A model generated the notes under the pieces. The model did not search any database. It had not been told where the DNA came from and saw only the letters and a program-made list of their open reading frames with translations. A DNA stretch of 64,000 nucleotides, from assembly GCA_021234155.1 (NCBI GenBank), contig JAJEKV010000052.1, positions 9,875,284-9,939,283 on the forward strand, in the 5' to 3' direction. The position numbers and the translations under genes were made by a program. This document shows, piece by piece, positions 25,196 through 38,102 of this stretch. Positions within the stretch are counted from its first letter, which is position 1. Every line of letters begins with the position of its first letter. The DNA comes from Isoetes taiwanensis. Its lineage: Eukaryota > Streptophyta > Lycopodiopsida > Isoetales > Isoetaceae.

Positions 25196-28100
25196 TCAGT
25201 ATTCTTCATAATACTCCTCCTCCTGTTCATTTAAACTGTATGCTGGTACTTGTACATCATCTGCTACTGTACCATCCTCATCTCCATAATCATCCTCTAA
25301 ATCCTCGTTACAATCTTCTTTAATAGCATCTTCAACTTTGTTAATAGAACCAAGAGTCTTGGGTAACGACTCTTGGTCAGCCCAATGAACAGAAAGTGGA
25401 GATTTTGTAGTTGAGTCTAATTCCCGTGGTTCTTCAGCTGGCTTAGGAGATTGTTCCTGTGCATAATAAAACAGCAGGTATATGCACTCAGAAATTATAG
25501 AATACGTAGAAACAAGTACAATAGAAAACCATTTTTAAAAGTCGAGGGAGACACTCTCATATACCATTCCATCAAACATCTTTTCTAGCACGCTGTAATT
25601 TAGCTTGGAGCTTAGCTTCTGCAGCAAAAGAAAAGAGGAGTGTCATGCCAACATACTTTCAAAGAAAAGATACCAAATTTACAAGAAATTAGCTGCATTC
25701 GTAACATTAGCAGTCTTGATCAAAATTCTGTACCAACCACAATGCTAGGTTAAAAATACATACTTTGGCAATCCGCAGTTTCTATGATAAAGAATACAGT
25801 GATACTTAAGCAACAAGGGAACAATGCCAGTAGTTGACCTTTTGTAGTGGTTCCAATTATTTACATTGAAATAAAACAAATTGAAATGAAATGATTGATT
25901 CACGCCCCTTCCAAGGAATACAGGATATTGCAAAAGAATTCAGATTCGCTGAGCTAACACTTTGCTGAAAGATGACAATGACCTTGCGTTCCAGCATTTG
26001 CCTTGTTGCTTCTGCAGGAGTTTCAGCAGGTTCTTTCTTCCCATTATCAGAGCGCCTTGGTTTTCGAATCTGGTATTCAGAATATAGAGCTAATGTCAAA
26101 GTAAATTCCAGAATGCTTGTACTGTAAGGGAAAATTATACCTTTCTGGCAGCAATGGCGGCTGCTGCAAGCTCAGCAGCAGTCGCAGAATCTGAACCAAG
26201 GGCAACAAACGCAGCCAATTGTGCTGCTTCTGCAGCTGCAATTGCAGCTTCCTTAGCCTCTTGTTCCTACAAATGATGACGCAGCTCCTTTAAGTATAGA
26301 TAAAATAACTACGAGCTTTAAAATGGAAAATGCACCTCAAGGTATTCCTTGTTCATTTCTGTCCACACAATGGTCTTCAGTCTTATTTCTTCATCATTGT
26401 TCAGGTATCCAACCACCTGTATCCCGTGAAAGTGCACCATTGTATCTACTAGAATTTTAGAATGAAAAGCAGTCTCCAAATTACCTCATTGTCATCAATA
26501 TCAGAAAGCGTCCCTGGTTCCTCGTCCAAATAGTCATCACTTCCCACATTATTATCAAGTACATGACTCGATTTTGTACACTCTGTAGTGCAGCTATCAG
26601 TAGTGTCATTACAACTCATGCTACAATCTTTCTCCTTTGTACTATGTTCTTGCAAGCTCTCAGTTACATCTGGCGGCTGTTTGCCATGACATAACTGCGG
26701 ATCATTCTTGGACCGTTTGTTTGCGTAGGTTGCCAGTACCTCATTGTCTCCTGGAACATGTTTATCTACCTAGAAAGAAAGAAAACATTTACCATCATTA
26801 TATAAAGTACAGCCTGCATATAGATAAGTATAAAAGATATTAAGTACTTATGCCCCTGCAGATAATTAGGCATAGCCCCTGCAGCTTTGGGAATGTCTTT
26901 TGTTAATGAACCTGTAAGTTTTTTAATTCTGCAATGCAGGATTGCGCTGGAAAAATTAAATCCAAAGAGTCAAATCCATTCCTAACATATGCCATATTAC
27001 CACGATAATGAGCCCAGAATAGGAGTTCAACCACTCGGGATTACATTGCAAAGATCTGTAATATTTGCCCATATTTTCATAGCTGGCATGCCATTTTTAC
27101 ATAGCATTGTCAGCATAGTTGTCCATAGGTTGGCCTTAGCTTTACCCTCTGCATTGTGCTCTAGATACACGGGAAATAGACTGTTCATGCCTAACTTTTT
27201 CATCTGCTGCACTTTTAAGGGCATATGCTGTGGACAAACTGTATAATAAGCCAAGCAAAAGCACATTAAAGTAGCAATGTTGAGGAGATATCCTTCCTGA
27301 TGTAAAGGATTTCTTCTTTGAAAAAAGATGGGGAGAACCTTTTAAGTGATTTTAAAGCTCCATCGACAAAATCCACAGACTGTTTGTGGTGAAGTTGCTC
27401 TCATTCTAGCTACATGAATCAGCACTCATCAATTAACTGGAAATTGTAGTGCATTTACTTTGCACATGATGCCTTCCTATGTGCTTTCATTTTATTCACC
27501 TTTCAGAATAATATGCTGTCCCAACAATTCAAATTTCTGTGTAATGATGTCAAAAAAAGTAGGTACCTTAGTGCTATTGAGCAGTGACAGACGTAGCAAT
27601 GAAACAAACATTAAGATAATTATAATAGGATAAGAACATGCATGAAAGTAAGACAAGGTTTACTTAATGTTTTCAATGTGGAAGCAAGATTTATGAAGAG
27701 GATGAAAGAAACGTTATTATTACCCGAGAGGACAAAAATCTTTTGCCCTGACTAATTTCTTCTTCTCGGAGTTGTGGTTCCTCTTCCCATAGTTCATCAT
27801 ATGAAAGTAACTGTGACTCCATCATGTGCTCCCTTTTCCTTCGCTCTTTCTCAGCACGCTGAAATGCAGGTGGCTCAGCACCACCTTGTATTCCCCCTGA
27901 CACCTTTATAAACTGCAAAAATATAACAGATAAAATAAAATTGCATCATAAAGACATGACAGAATGGTCTCTAGACACTTGCATCATCATAACAGCTTCT
28001 ACAAAGGCCGTGCGCATAATGCACAGCTCCCATGCTTTTATGCTCACACAGAATCTCTGTAATAGCTCTCTCCCCCCTAGGCCCAACATTTACGTATGGG

Positions 28101-31100
28101 TCAGCTACAGATTGGACTTGAAGTTCAAGCTCTTTCGCCTTGCTCTCAAACTCCTCTGCCTGTTACAAGCAAGACAACGAACATCTTTTCAGGCTAAGCA
28201 ACACATGGTAACATGAGCTTGATATCAAGCACTCACAGTTAAGCTGCCTGATTCAGTATTCTCAAACTCAACTAACCGCTTTCTCAGGGTGGATTCGCAT
28301 ATATGTACGACACTTATCTAGGTAAGAGCCATCAACAAAGAAAGATTAAATAAATATCTATTAAAGAAACAAAGAAAGATATAAACAGCAGCTGTACTAA
28401 GAATTTGTTTGAAGCAATAAGGCAGCAGCATGCACACCACATCACTTTTTGTGCACTCAAAGCCATGAATAAGTGCTGAGAGATATAAAGCTGCACCACA
28501 CACACCACTTGGCCTCCTGCCTGTCTGCAACAAAAACTACGATTCATACGCTAGATATATACAAATAGAAAACTAGACAAGCTAAACTATGCCTCACTAA
28601 TAAAAACAAAAACAAACAAAGAAAACGTTTGATCCTCCCGTGTAGGTCCACTGGCACAGTTCAGATATGCCCATGAACTCCTGTTATGTTTGCATCAAAC
28701 AATCTAAAAAGAGAAACAATATTTAAGGCAAAAACCTGTATCCAGTCCCGCTTCATACTTGCAACAAGCCTCAAAGCAGTGTTAGCAATCGAATGATGTT
28801 TCCTTCCACCGGATTCCCCGCTTCTAGATAAAAGACCTGAATAGAATTTACTCAGACATGTAAAAGGACTTGCCTGTAACATGATGCCCACCAGTGACAA
28901 ACAACCAACTGAAATAGCAGTAAGGTACTTTAAAAAAAAAAACAAGAAACATACGATCAGTAAATCGATGTATAAATAGACTTGGATCAACAGGCTTCTG
29001 CATTATTGGATGCTGATCAAGCCGTAAAAGTCTGCATAGTTGAAGGAAGACAGCACCTAATACATACCTGGAAAGTACAAATAAATGATTTTTCTGTAAT
29101 CTTTGCCATTAGAATGGTCCAGCAAGTGGCAGCCCACTTACACGTTTGTCTGCAGGTAGTCTGAGAAATCAATTAAGAGGTACGGCTTGCTATCTTGACT
29201 GAACAAAAACATCAGAGTATCATGTCAACATAGAGATATCGCTAAACAACCATAGAACCAAAAACCATGAGTAATCCACAACTTTGTTCGTTCTCTGGGA
29301 AAGATTGCCAGAGTATCCTAGCCATTGTAACGCTTTTTTCTTTTTCTTTTTTTTTTCTGGGTTTTTTCTTCTTTTTTTTTGGTGGGTGGTTTGGGGGGGG
29401 GCGAGGGGGGACCAACACAAACATTGTGATTCCATAAATCAGAATGGACACTGTATTTGTATCTGCCTAGCGTACTCTGTCATAAGAGAAAGGTTTTACA
29501 GTCTCTTCACAAGCCACTCATATTGCAGTAAGTGATATGGAAAAATTTGTACCAGTCTATGTCCCTAAAGTGTCTTAGAAAAAAGAAGGCAAAGGAAGCG
29601 AGAAAGCTGAATATTCTAAGGCAAGCAAGCAACCCAGCAAATATACCTGGAAGCCTTCTAGTCATGGCTTCATGCAAAGAGCATTAATTGAAAAAGTAAA
29701 GACCACTAAAGATAAAATTTTACTGCTGCTTTATCTTTATTCAAAAGCCCGCATTTCAACATGTCACTAAAAAACAGCTATTTCCAAAGGCCAAAAATGC
29801 TAGGCGCTTCCAATGAGCTGATATGGCATCCTTTGATTTCCTAAGAACATAATGGGCCATGTTAGAAAGGTCAGATGCGATAATTTGGATTTTGGGAGTA
29901 AAGGCTCCATGCTGGCCCAGATTATGCATCATGCTGATAACCCTCATCATCTTGGCAAGATCTTCAGAGACACTTGAATGGCCTTACATGAAGTGTTGAC
30001 AGGCACCACTTTAGTCTTCCACAAATTTATCTGTAGTCTTGTCTCTCGGCACAATGCTTCAGGGCTGTCAGCACACAACTGCTCCTTTCAAGGACAACCT
30101 AGTCGTACACGTGTATAGGAGTGGAATTTCGTCCTTGTTTAAGAGTTGCTGAATCTAAGTTTTGTTAAGTAACTTGAGAAACGAACCTCACCCCTCCTTT
30201 TATTCGATATGACGATTGGAATTTGAGATCGGAAATGGTGAACAATCAAAAAACTTCAACCAGAATTGATAAATGCAAACTGTCGATGTCCCTTGAATAC
30301 TGCTACCATTAAGACCTTGCATCTTAAGATGCCTAAACGCAGTATCATATACTTAAAACTGTCAAATTAAGGACTTCTTTGTTTCACTGAGAACATAAGA
30401 TACTTAAATGAGGTTACGCAAAACATAGATATAGCACTTGGCTTTTACCGCATAATGATATACAGGCATGCGGCTGCTACTTGTTGTGTCCTCCTGCCTC
30501 TAGTGAAGTTCTTCTCCACTGCTAACTACAATGAAGGAACCAGTATTGTAAGTCTCCCCTAAAACTATACTAGAAACAAAGGAAGAAATATAAGTGGAAA
30601 CAGACCACATAAAGCCTATGTGCTGCACTTGTGGTATCATCCCGTCCACCCATTGATAGCCAGTCTGCCATGTCCCGTATTTCCTGCCTTCCTGTAAATC
30701 AAGAAACAGTAGCAGTGTTACAAGAGAATTAACACGTAGGCATGAATAGCAAGGATGTAATTCTCCATTGCTTTTTGAACACCAACCTGACCTTTATCGA
30801 GTGTTCTCTCATGTGAAGCTGACTGGTAACCAGAAAGAGTGCCAGAACCATTTCCAAGACGGGAATATGTGCTGTATTGTCCTTCTCTTATGAAGTTTCC
30901 AACAACATGGCTCTGCAGATAAAGACATCCAAGATCAAGTAGAAGAATGGCTGGCAGAAAACATCCAACAGAAAGGATAAGGATAACGGAAGTACCTGCC
31001 CAGAAGCAGACTTAGCAAACTGAACATCAGAAGAATAATTGTTGTCATCAAGCACTCGCCCACATCCCGTACAACAGCTGTTTATCATGCCAAATAAGTG

Positions 31101-32085
31101 CAATTTAGGAAAACAACAAGCCCAGTATTTTCCTTGTTGGTTATTGATCTTACCATTTATAAATTGCATAAAAAATCATTAAAGCAGTTCTCAACAGTGT
31201 GGAACAGCAGTGAAACCACGGGTAGAGTGCATTATACCCCCCCACCCACAATGGCTGATATCTGGCCGCCGATGCTTGAAATGGAGGGCTACGATTGCGC
31301 CACATAGGGGAGGGGGGCTGTATAATGTACCCGTCCCGAAACCACAAGGTCCCATGGACCATTGGCATGGTACCAAGACAGAAACTGGAAAGAGATGCAG
31401 CTAATGTGAAATTAGAAAGCCAGATATCTCACCATTTTCTACAGGAAGTATCACTGTCCCTTTCCATAAGTTATATTCTTTTATCAACACAGTGAAGCCC
31501 CAATACGCCAGCACATTTAGGCTATGGCATCTAATAAGAAAAACTTGAAGAAAACGAGAAATGTCCATGCTTTCTTATGAGATGCCTTCATAGCTTCAAA
31601 GCCTACTTCTGCACACTGCCACTTATTGACTTTTCTAGGCTTCGCAGAAAGTTCAAAATAACTATGCTATCATGGGCAGTAATCTATAATGAGTTTCCCT
31701 ATTTAGCCTTTCAGATTAAAGAATCTGCTCTTGATCTGGCCCCAATTTGGGTACTTGATCTCGGGAAAAGGTTGTTTAAATAAGGTCTTGTATTTTTCCG
31801 AATAGAATCCAGAATACACAAGCTATTCTGATATTGTATACATGAGCTAGCCCATGATATTCCTTAAAGTCTATTTCTTCATACTGCCATCTGTTGCATT
31901 CTCTAGAGTTACAAATTTCAAATGTGTGTGCATGAACATCAGTTGATCTAGGTTAAAGTCTTTCAGACTGAAGAAAGTAATTCTTACTAAAACTAAACAA
32001 GTTCTTGGATATGCACTTACGTGAAACCATTGATATCATCCCGCTCTGCAATTTGATCCTTGCTACAGTAGCTACACCAAACCAT
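25196..32085 (-). CDS. BRF1: TFIIB-related factor 1 (TFIIIB subunit BRF1), complete 18-exon gene
   Basis: BRF1 recruits RNA polymerase III to tRNA, 5S and other small-RNA genes as part of TFIIIB with TBP and BDP1, in the nucleus. Exons in coding order: 32085-32021, 31077-30996, 30912-30792, 30691-30606, 30525-30449, 29198-29142, 29067-28955, 28836-28736, 28524-28438, 28317-28237, 28159-27983, 27912-27724, 26769-26485, 26416-26336, 26266-26141, 26069-25983, 25618-25565, 25456-25196. All phases agree, giving 709 residues without a stop. Visible parts are an N-terminal zinc ribbon (C4, C7, C24, C27), two cyclin folds (about 88-165 and 185-275) with the TFIIB-family TGRRPSGVCGAAL (235-247), the TBP-binding block starting at LSDIDDNE (500-507) and continuing through VWTEMNKEYLE to KLSSKLNYSVLEKMF (606-620), and an acidic end (EEEYYEEY). 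Order and spacing match what I recall of Arabidopsis BRF. All introns are GT-AG except intron 11. The start is fixed by MVWC, as in homologues. Confidence 0.97.
27913..27982 (-). other. BRF1 intron 11, non-canonical GC-AG intron of 70 bases
   Basis: On the minus strand the upstream exon ends CYDD and the intron begins GCAAGTGT, the usual strong form of a GC donor. It ends TTTTTGCAG before FIKVSGG. No GT in frame gives the conserved CYxDFIxVSGG junction, so a GC-AG splice is the simplest reading. Other short introns in the gene are 68-120 bases. Confidence 0.85.
29330..29408. repeat. T-rich run followed by G-runs inside BRF1 intron 5
   Basis: A long pyrimidine-rich stretch passes into GGTGGGTGGTTTGGGGGGGG and a further GGGGGG run on the plus strand, which is C-rich in the gene's sense strand. 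The strand complementary to the transcript could form a G-quadruplex. It lies within the largest intron (1250 bases). Confidence 0.7.
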
Positions 32086-32560
32086 TTTGTCCCTTGCCGA
32101 TCATAGACTTCCGGATAAGTTGTTTTAGTTGCAACAACGCATTAACTGCAACCAATGCAAAGAAATCTTTCATATGCGAAGCCCTGATTCTAGTGAAACT
32201 ACAATAGCTGTGAAATGCAATTTTTGCCTGGCAACGTTTCAATACAGAACCTAGATTTAATTGCACGGGAAAATTGTCTTTAGTTCTTTTCTTTTTTCCA
32301 ATTCTTTATTGAATGGCAGACCTCGGATGCGTCCCTCTCCTTAAACACTGAGCTGAGAAATGGAGAAAAGAACGAAGGAACGGAATTAGGTCTACATGGG
32401 AGAAGCTTTGTTTGGTGGAAATTTCGTACCATATATATTTGCAAAAAAAAAATATGTTATAAGGTAGGGTTTTGGGTTTTCCTTTTAATTTAAGTGGCTC
32501 ACCTTCTTAGAACTTAGAGTTGCGTATTAATCAATCAATCAATCAATCAATATTGTTAAT
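32086..32560 (-). promoter_or_regulatory. BRF1 5' leader and presumed promoter region
   Basis: The ATG is preceded on the minus strand by an in-frame-compatible leader. A TTGCAG at about 32143-32148 could be the acceptor of a 5'-UTR intron, but its donor cannot be fixed. No clear TATA box is seen. A (CAAT)n tract at 32530-32552 lies at the outer edge. Confidence 0.35.
32530..32552. repeat. (CAAT)n microsatellite
   Basis: Five to six uninterrupted TCAA units upstream of BRF1. Confidence 0.9.
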
Positions 32561-32731
32561 TTGGGTTTTTCCGGTATGGTGAGAAATATTTTTGGAATTT
32601 TTTTTAAGTTATTTTTCTATGGTTTTGGGGAGCTTAGCTGCTGGAATAAATTTTCGGTCTTCCAAAAATCGGGAGAATTTTCTCATGTGATTTTGGTTTT
32701 GGTTTTTTCTGACTCTCCTTATCCATTGCAG

Positions 32732-32861
32732 CTGGATGCATGCCACGATTGCAAGGTTTTTCGGCATACATGCTCATACAAACTTCATTTTTTTTTCTCT
32801 CTCCCAAATTTGCGTCGGATCAATGTAAAGCGATTTTAACAGCATGAAAGCAGGATGGCAG
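32732..32861 (+). other. exon-like segment divergent from BRF1 (tentative)
   Basis: The segment is bounded on the left by TCCATTGCAG, a good acceptor, and on the right by CAG/GTAAGC, a near-perfect donor. An ATG (MKAGWQ) sits just before the donor. It could be a 5' leader exon of a divergent transcript sharing the BRF1 promoter region. I found no in-phase continuation that I can identify, so it may be chance. Confidence 0.25.
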
Positions 32862-35800
32862 GTAAGCATCATCCTCTTATTTCTTCTGAATCATCCTCTT
32901 ATTTCTTTTGATTCTACAGAGGTATAAGAGTCGGCCCAGCTTAGAGAACAAATACATTCTTTAGAAGAAAAAACATTGTTTGTTATCTTTGTTCATTTTA
33001 CTTGAGATTTAGCTTGAATACAATAATACATTCAAGATTTTTCACCCAGCCATAATGCTGGGATTCTTTCTCTGTCAGTATCCAGACCTTTATAAAGGCA
33101 TGTTTCTGTCATATTTGCATTGTTTTACCACATAGTAATTATGTGCAGTTACAGAATTGAATGGATAAGACGGTTCTTTAATGTTGTTCTTTAGTCCCGT
33201 GTGTAAAGATTAGAAGGTAAAGAGCCATCCAGATAATTTCTTAGTAGATCTATGGTGTCAATTGAAGAATAGAGTGCAGAGATAGATGACCAAATTTGTT
33301 GTAAGACGGATTTAGGTACCTAAGATAATGTAGGTCTCCATTTTGTGGGGACATGATGCCACTGAGTTGAGCATGGCTCAAGTCCAGGTGCAAAATTTGT
33401 CAATACTGCAGGTGCCTCTGCTCCAACTGTAGTCCAATCTATAAACATGGTTATTGTTGTAGATTTGGCCACTGTAGTGCAACCAGCGAGAGAGAATTTT
33501 GCAGTTGATCAACAAAATAGATGTCTCTTCAAACACTTAATAATTTATTTCCATGCTGCTCCTGCACTAACATGAATGCCAACGGGAGTTCCGAGTAGCT
33601 TGATGGTAGTCCATGAGAAACTTCCATAAATAATCACGAAGACAGGCTGGAGTCGTTTGTTGAAGTTTGGTGTAGATCCAGTGCCATAATCAATGAGCTC
33701 TTCTATGATCTGATAAACAGAGACCTCTTTTCACTTCCAACCAAGATGGTATGCACCTTTGTAGTCTGAAGATTCAAAATTTTTTAAATAAAGTAGGCAA
33801 TAAATAGGTAAACTTTCCATGTTGATGAATCTATTGAGGTGGAGTTAACCGGTGTAATAGAGACCTTTCTATGTTGTAGGCACAATTATTATGAGTACAC
33901 CGATGAAGTAAACTCGAGTGAAATTAATATTGCAACCTTTGCACCGGGAACATGGCTTCTAGAGAGAAGCAAAATCGACAAATTTCTAAGCAGCAAGGCC
34001 AAATGCAACATGGAGGTGAGAAATTGTTCAATTTATTATAGAAGTTACATGAGCATAGGTTTTCGATTGTAAATGCTTTACTGTGAAGCTTTTGATGAAC
34101 CCAGTCGGTGAGGTATATGTATTCCATATGTATTTGTCTCATATGCATGAGTTTGTAGTTGCTATGATGAAGGAAAAGCAGCTTCTGCATGGAATTTGTA
34201 ATATGCAAAGAGTATTTTGGTGCTTTCAATTCTCTTTCATGTTGTACAAGCTCAAAGATAAGAATCCAGATCTAGATATGTTATCAAGAAGGATTACTCT
34301 GCTAGAATGATTTGATTATCATTTAGTATTTATCTGATTATTTATTGTATGAGTTGCTCTTTTATGACATTGAATAAGTTGACTAGCCACTGAAACTTCA
34401 CAAAGTCTATTGTTCCGAATAGCATCTAAATCTGCAACACATAATGATGCCTCCATTTTAATATGTCCATGCTATCAAGCTGTAGTGTATGCCCTTTAGA
34501 ATCAGTTGCTTACTTTACGATCTTTTGATCTTTATGGGCATTATAGATATTGTGAGCAATAATTAATTCATTTCTGCTAATCTAAGACATTTATAGATTC
34601 TTTTCAGATGATGCAAAGGAGAGGGCTGGCCTAAGACATCCCCGAAGGGTTTTCGATGTCTTCTTTAGTGAAGAGATGCATTTGATCTGGGTATCATGGT
34701 TGCATGATCGACTCTCTTGGTGCAGTGTGGGTGATTTTTCTGAATTTTTGCATGGTCCCTGATCGCAGGTTTGAAACTTGAGGCATATTGGCCTAATTTG
34801 TTAGCAGGTCAGCTCTTGCCTTCTTTCATGATTTTTGTTTCGGACTCCATTTATTTTAGCTTTTGTAGATTTGCTTCCTCTGCTTCTATTTTCAGCTCTA
34901 ACGCACTGTTGTTCAAGCAGGATTAGGCGATATATAGGATCTTCTTATGCACTGGAACTTCTCTTGGTCAGAGTTGTGAGGTTGGTTTTTTTTTCCTTCA
35001 TAAGCTCATGCGCTTACACCATCTATTCTGTATATAATGTATAGCAGGTCACAATTCCATTTATGAATCCCCATGTTTGATGCATCAACCTGCACTTTGC
35101 ATATCTGCAATTTGGGAACCGATAGGCAAGGTTCATGTTTGCTTAGTTTTGTCATCAACAAAGAAAAGAGGCTCAGATGACCAAATGTGACTAACGAATG
35201 TAGATGCAAAGAAGTAATTTATCATTGCAATAGTCTCAGGGCCCATTCATACTGTAGTAACTTCTATAAGCCGTAAAGACCAATGAATGTAGAGGCAAGG
35301 GATTTGATTAAATATTAGTGCTGAAGAGATGAGGCTTCCCATAGTGAAATGGGCAGTGCTTTCATGCCGCAAGTTTCCAACGAGATCAAGACAAGACATT
35401 AGATGCATTAAGATATTTTATCAGACTTGATGATTAATGGCATATGCTATCATACATCCACATATAGAATTGATAAAAAATCATAGATGAACAAATGATT
35501 AGGGCATATTTCGAGTAGGCTCTCCAGACCAGTTTATTTTATGGCAAATATATGGCGTAATGCTATTCATTCATATGCAAATTTTCAAATTTGTTCCAGC
35601 TTATCAGGTACTTTTATAAACTTGAAAATATAGTATTCTAATCCATTTATGTTTGTTAGTAGTTGTTTAAGGTTTATTCTAATTCATTTATGTTTCTTAG
35701 TAATTGTTTAGCATTTGTTTACCAATGGAGGCCTCCACGATCTTCTATCAGCTGCAAAATTATCTGGAAGGGAACTGCAGTAACCTTGACTTTATTGTTC

Positions 35801-36770
35801 TCTTCATCTTCCACTTGCATGTATGCAAAATATATTGTTATGAGTTCCAAAACACATCTATGGTTGTTTTATCAAACTGTTACTTCCCCAGAAATCAGAT
35901 ATATCTTTTCCATTTTGGTGGTGCTCTGGTGCCCATCATGTACTCTCACAATGGCTATGGCAACCATGTTCTGGTTAGTATGTCCTTAAGTCTATGGCCT
36001 CAATGGAATCAAGAAACATGCCAATATAATTTTACCACTAACATACACCTTTATGCATGCATATTTTTTATTTTAACCATGCTTTTCATTTCCTAGGCAT
36101 GAAGACAAAATCATCTGCACCTTATGTTTACGCATAGAATGGCCCTTTTAAGTTTGATAGTTATCGTTTATTTATACGGACTTTAATCTCAGCGATCTCA
36201 GCATGCTCTTTACATGTTACAGGAAGCGGGCCTGTATCAAGCTCCTGTATATTCTGACATGGCAACATAATTTTACATGGGATTGTGTAAGTTGTTCATT
36301 TAGGGCAGTATGATTTGTGATAGTGCTCAGTCACATGGCTTCTTAGTTTGCAGGTAGATTGAATGCCTAAAGTGTGGCTCACAAAGTTTAGCAAGGATCT
36401 CTTGCCCACAGCTGATATAACGGACTTATGCTGATACGCATTGAAGGTCCATAGCATTCCATCTAAAATTGCAGAGTGGTCTGACTGATACTTTTCCCTT
36501 TGGTTTGCAGGGCCATTAATGCGTGAATACGGTTTTTCAGAAAATCTCAAAAGCTTTTAATATTAGAACATGAGGAAATAATGTGCATTCGATGCACGGT
36601 CTTTTAAGGTATGTCACACTTTGCATTTGATGAAGTATTAATGTGTGCCATAGAACCTCTGAAATCATACTACTCGCGAGATTATGGTTTGCAAGGTACC
36701 ATTGGCATTTCCAACTATGTCTCTAATGTAGCATTACCCATTCTATTTGGCATAGGAACATTTGAACCAT
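32862..36770. other. AT-rich region, no gene recognised
   Basis: Several short frames occur (for example 33839-34072 and 35704-36096, plus) and a few have plausible splice edges (34606 acceptor, 35967 donor), but no reading shows a known family. A minus-strand patch near 33600-33680 reads FVIIYGSFSWTTIKLLGTPV. It looks protein-like but I do not recognise it. Confidence 0.35.
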
Positions 36771-36777
36771 AAGTCAT

Positions 36778-36914
36778 TTATTCTTAAGATTGAATTGGTC
36801 ATAATGTCGAGCCAATAGATAGAAGCATAGATGGTTCGGTTTGTACGGACAATTGAAGTCAATTATTCTTAAGATTGAAATCGACAGAATGTCGAGCCAA
36901 GACATAGAAGCAAA
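36778..36914. repeat. diverged tandem duplication, about 84-base period
   Basis: The block TTATTCTTAAGATTGAA, followed by AATGTCGAGCCAA and CATAGAAGCA-like sequence, occurs at 36778-36832 and again at 36862-36914. Confidence 0.75.
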
Positions 36915-37070
36915 GTTTTTTTTATTCTTTAGTCTCGATGCATTAATCTTATTGATAATCTGCCAAATATGATAAGGAATATCTAACTACTATACTCATT
37001 GCAAACACGAATCATTGCAAACATGAATCAATCTCATTTGTAAAACTTGCTATATCAGTTCTAGCTCAAA

Positions 37071-37421
37071 ATGTTTGACATGTGTGACAAATTAAATCTA
37101 CACGCAAATGTAAATTACGAAGGTTGTGCCATAACCGCTTAGCATTTCAGGACATAAATACATGTAGTCTTGAGTATCGCTTCTCCCATATAATTTACAA
37201 CATTGGGCGGATTTTGGGCGACACTCATGTGCTAGGATCAATGAATGCACCAAATCATCTATGTTTTTCAGTCTTAAGAGAAGTTTACTTGAATTATTAT
37301 GACCTATGGTTTAAATGTTACAAATTTAATAAAAATTGCAACATTAATTTTATTTCACAAGGTTTGACATAGGTAACAAATTAATTTACATGCAAATTTA
37401 AATTACAAAGCTTTGTGCTCC
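37071..37421. repeat. direct repeat pair, about 289 bases apart
   Basis: About 62 bases at 37071-37132 (TGTTTGACATGTGTGACAAA onward) recur in modified form at 37360-37421. The DNA between is AT-rich and non-coding. Confidence 0.6.
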
Positions 37422-38070
37422 CTATTGATATAATATTGGCATATAATGAGGCATCTATATGGTGATATGAAGCAATGTGTGTGCCATAAATTGATTTCAC
37501 ATATTTTTATATTCTTATCACAAAGGATAGTGGTCCTCACACTTGGCATATGGGCACAATTAAGTCGTGTTGTGATAAAGGAGTATATATATTTGGTTAA
37601 TAATTCAAACAATTTTCTCTTGCAAAATGATGTTAATGATGTTGTTTTTTTTTTATTGAAGGACGTCATTCTATTCATCATCACATCATGAGTACATTTT
37701 TATTCTACATATCACATGAAAGCCAATCCACTACCTAGGCGCGATATGCTAGGAGCTGCTTTGCATGTGATTATCGAGTACATATGGCAGGTTTAAGGTC
37801 TCTATTACAGGACAGGACCGGTTGGTCATAATGATGTTAATGATGTTGTTCAACTAGAAATGTTTTAAAGAACTAAACTAACAAGAACAACACTGGGCAT
37901 TGCCCAATATAACCCAAACACTTGCTTTATACATGTCGAGTGTTCTCACTTATAATATAGGTACATAGAAAGGCAAGGAAATTTGGACAATAGGGAACAT
38001 TTTGAATGCACATGATGCCAAATGACCTTTGGATTCTTCTCTAGCTCTAAAAGTTTAATCCATTGCTCAA
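37422..38070. other. non-coding; one small palindrome
   Basis: TGGGC-ATT-GCCCA at 37894-37906 resembles the hairpin found at the Helitron-like ends near 24.3 and 25.0 kb but lacks a following CTAG. It may be an internal hairpin or the relic of an end. Nothing else is recognised. Confidence 0.35.
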
Positions 38071-38074
38071 GCCC

Positions 38075-38102
38075 GCCCGGCAACGCCGGGCACCATTACT
38101 AG
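38075..38102 (+). mobile_element. Helitron 3' terminus
   Basis: A perfect 7-bp stem with a three-base loop (GCCCGGC-AAC-GCCGGGC) is followed by ACCATTA and CTAG, then T. This is the classical Helitron 3' end: a hairpin 5-15 bases before CTRR, inserted at an A/T site. The body lies to the left. I could not place the 5' TC end. No Rep/helicase coding is seen, so a non-autonomous copy is likely. Confidence 0.8.

Noticed and set aside
31191-31404. Overlapping frames on both strands within BRF1, including Pro/Trp-rich readings.
   Set aside because: They lie inside intron 1 of BRF1 and show no motif. The GC-richer patch is unexplained but is not a gene.
35704-36096. A 130-residue plus-strand frame.
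   Set aside because: Hydrophobic and Cys-rich, without domain, codon bias or splice support beyond one possible donor. Probably chance in AT-rich DNA.
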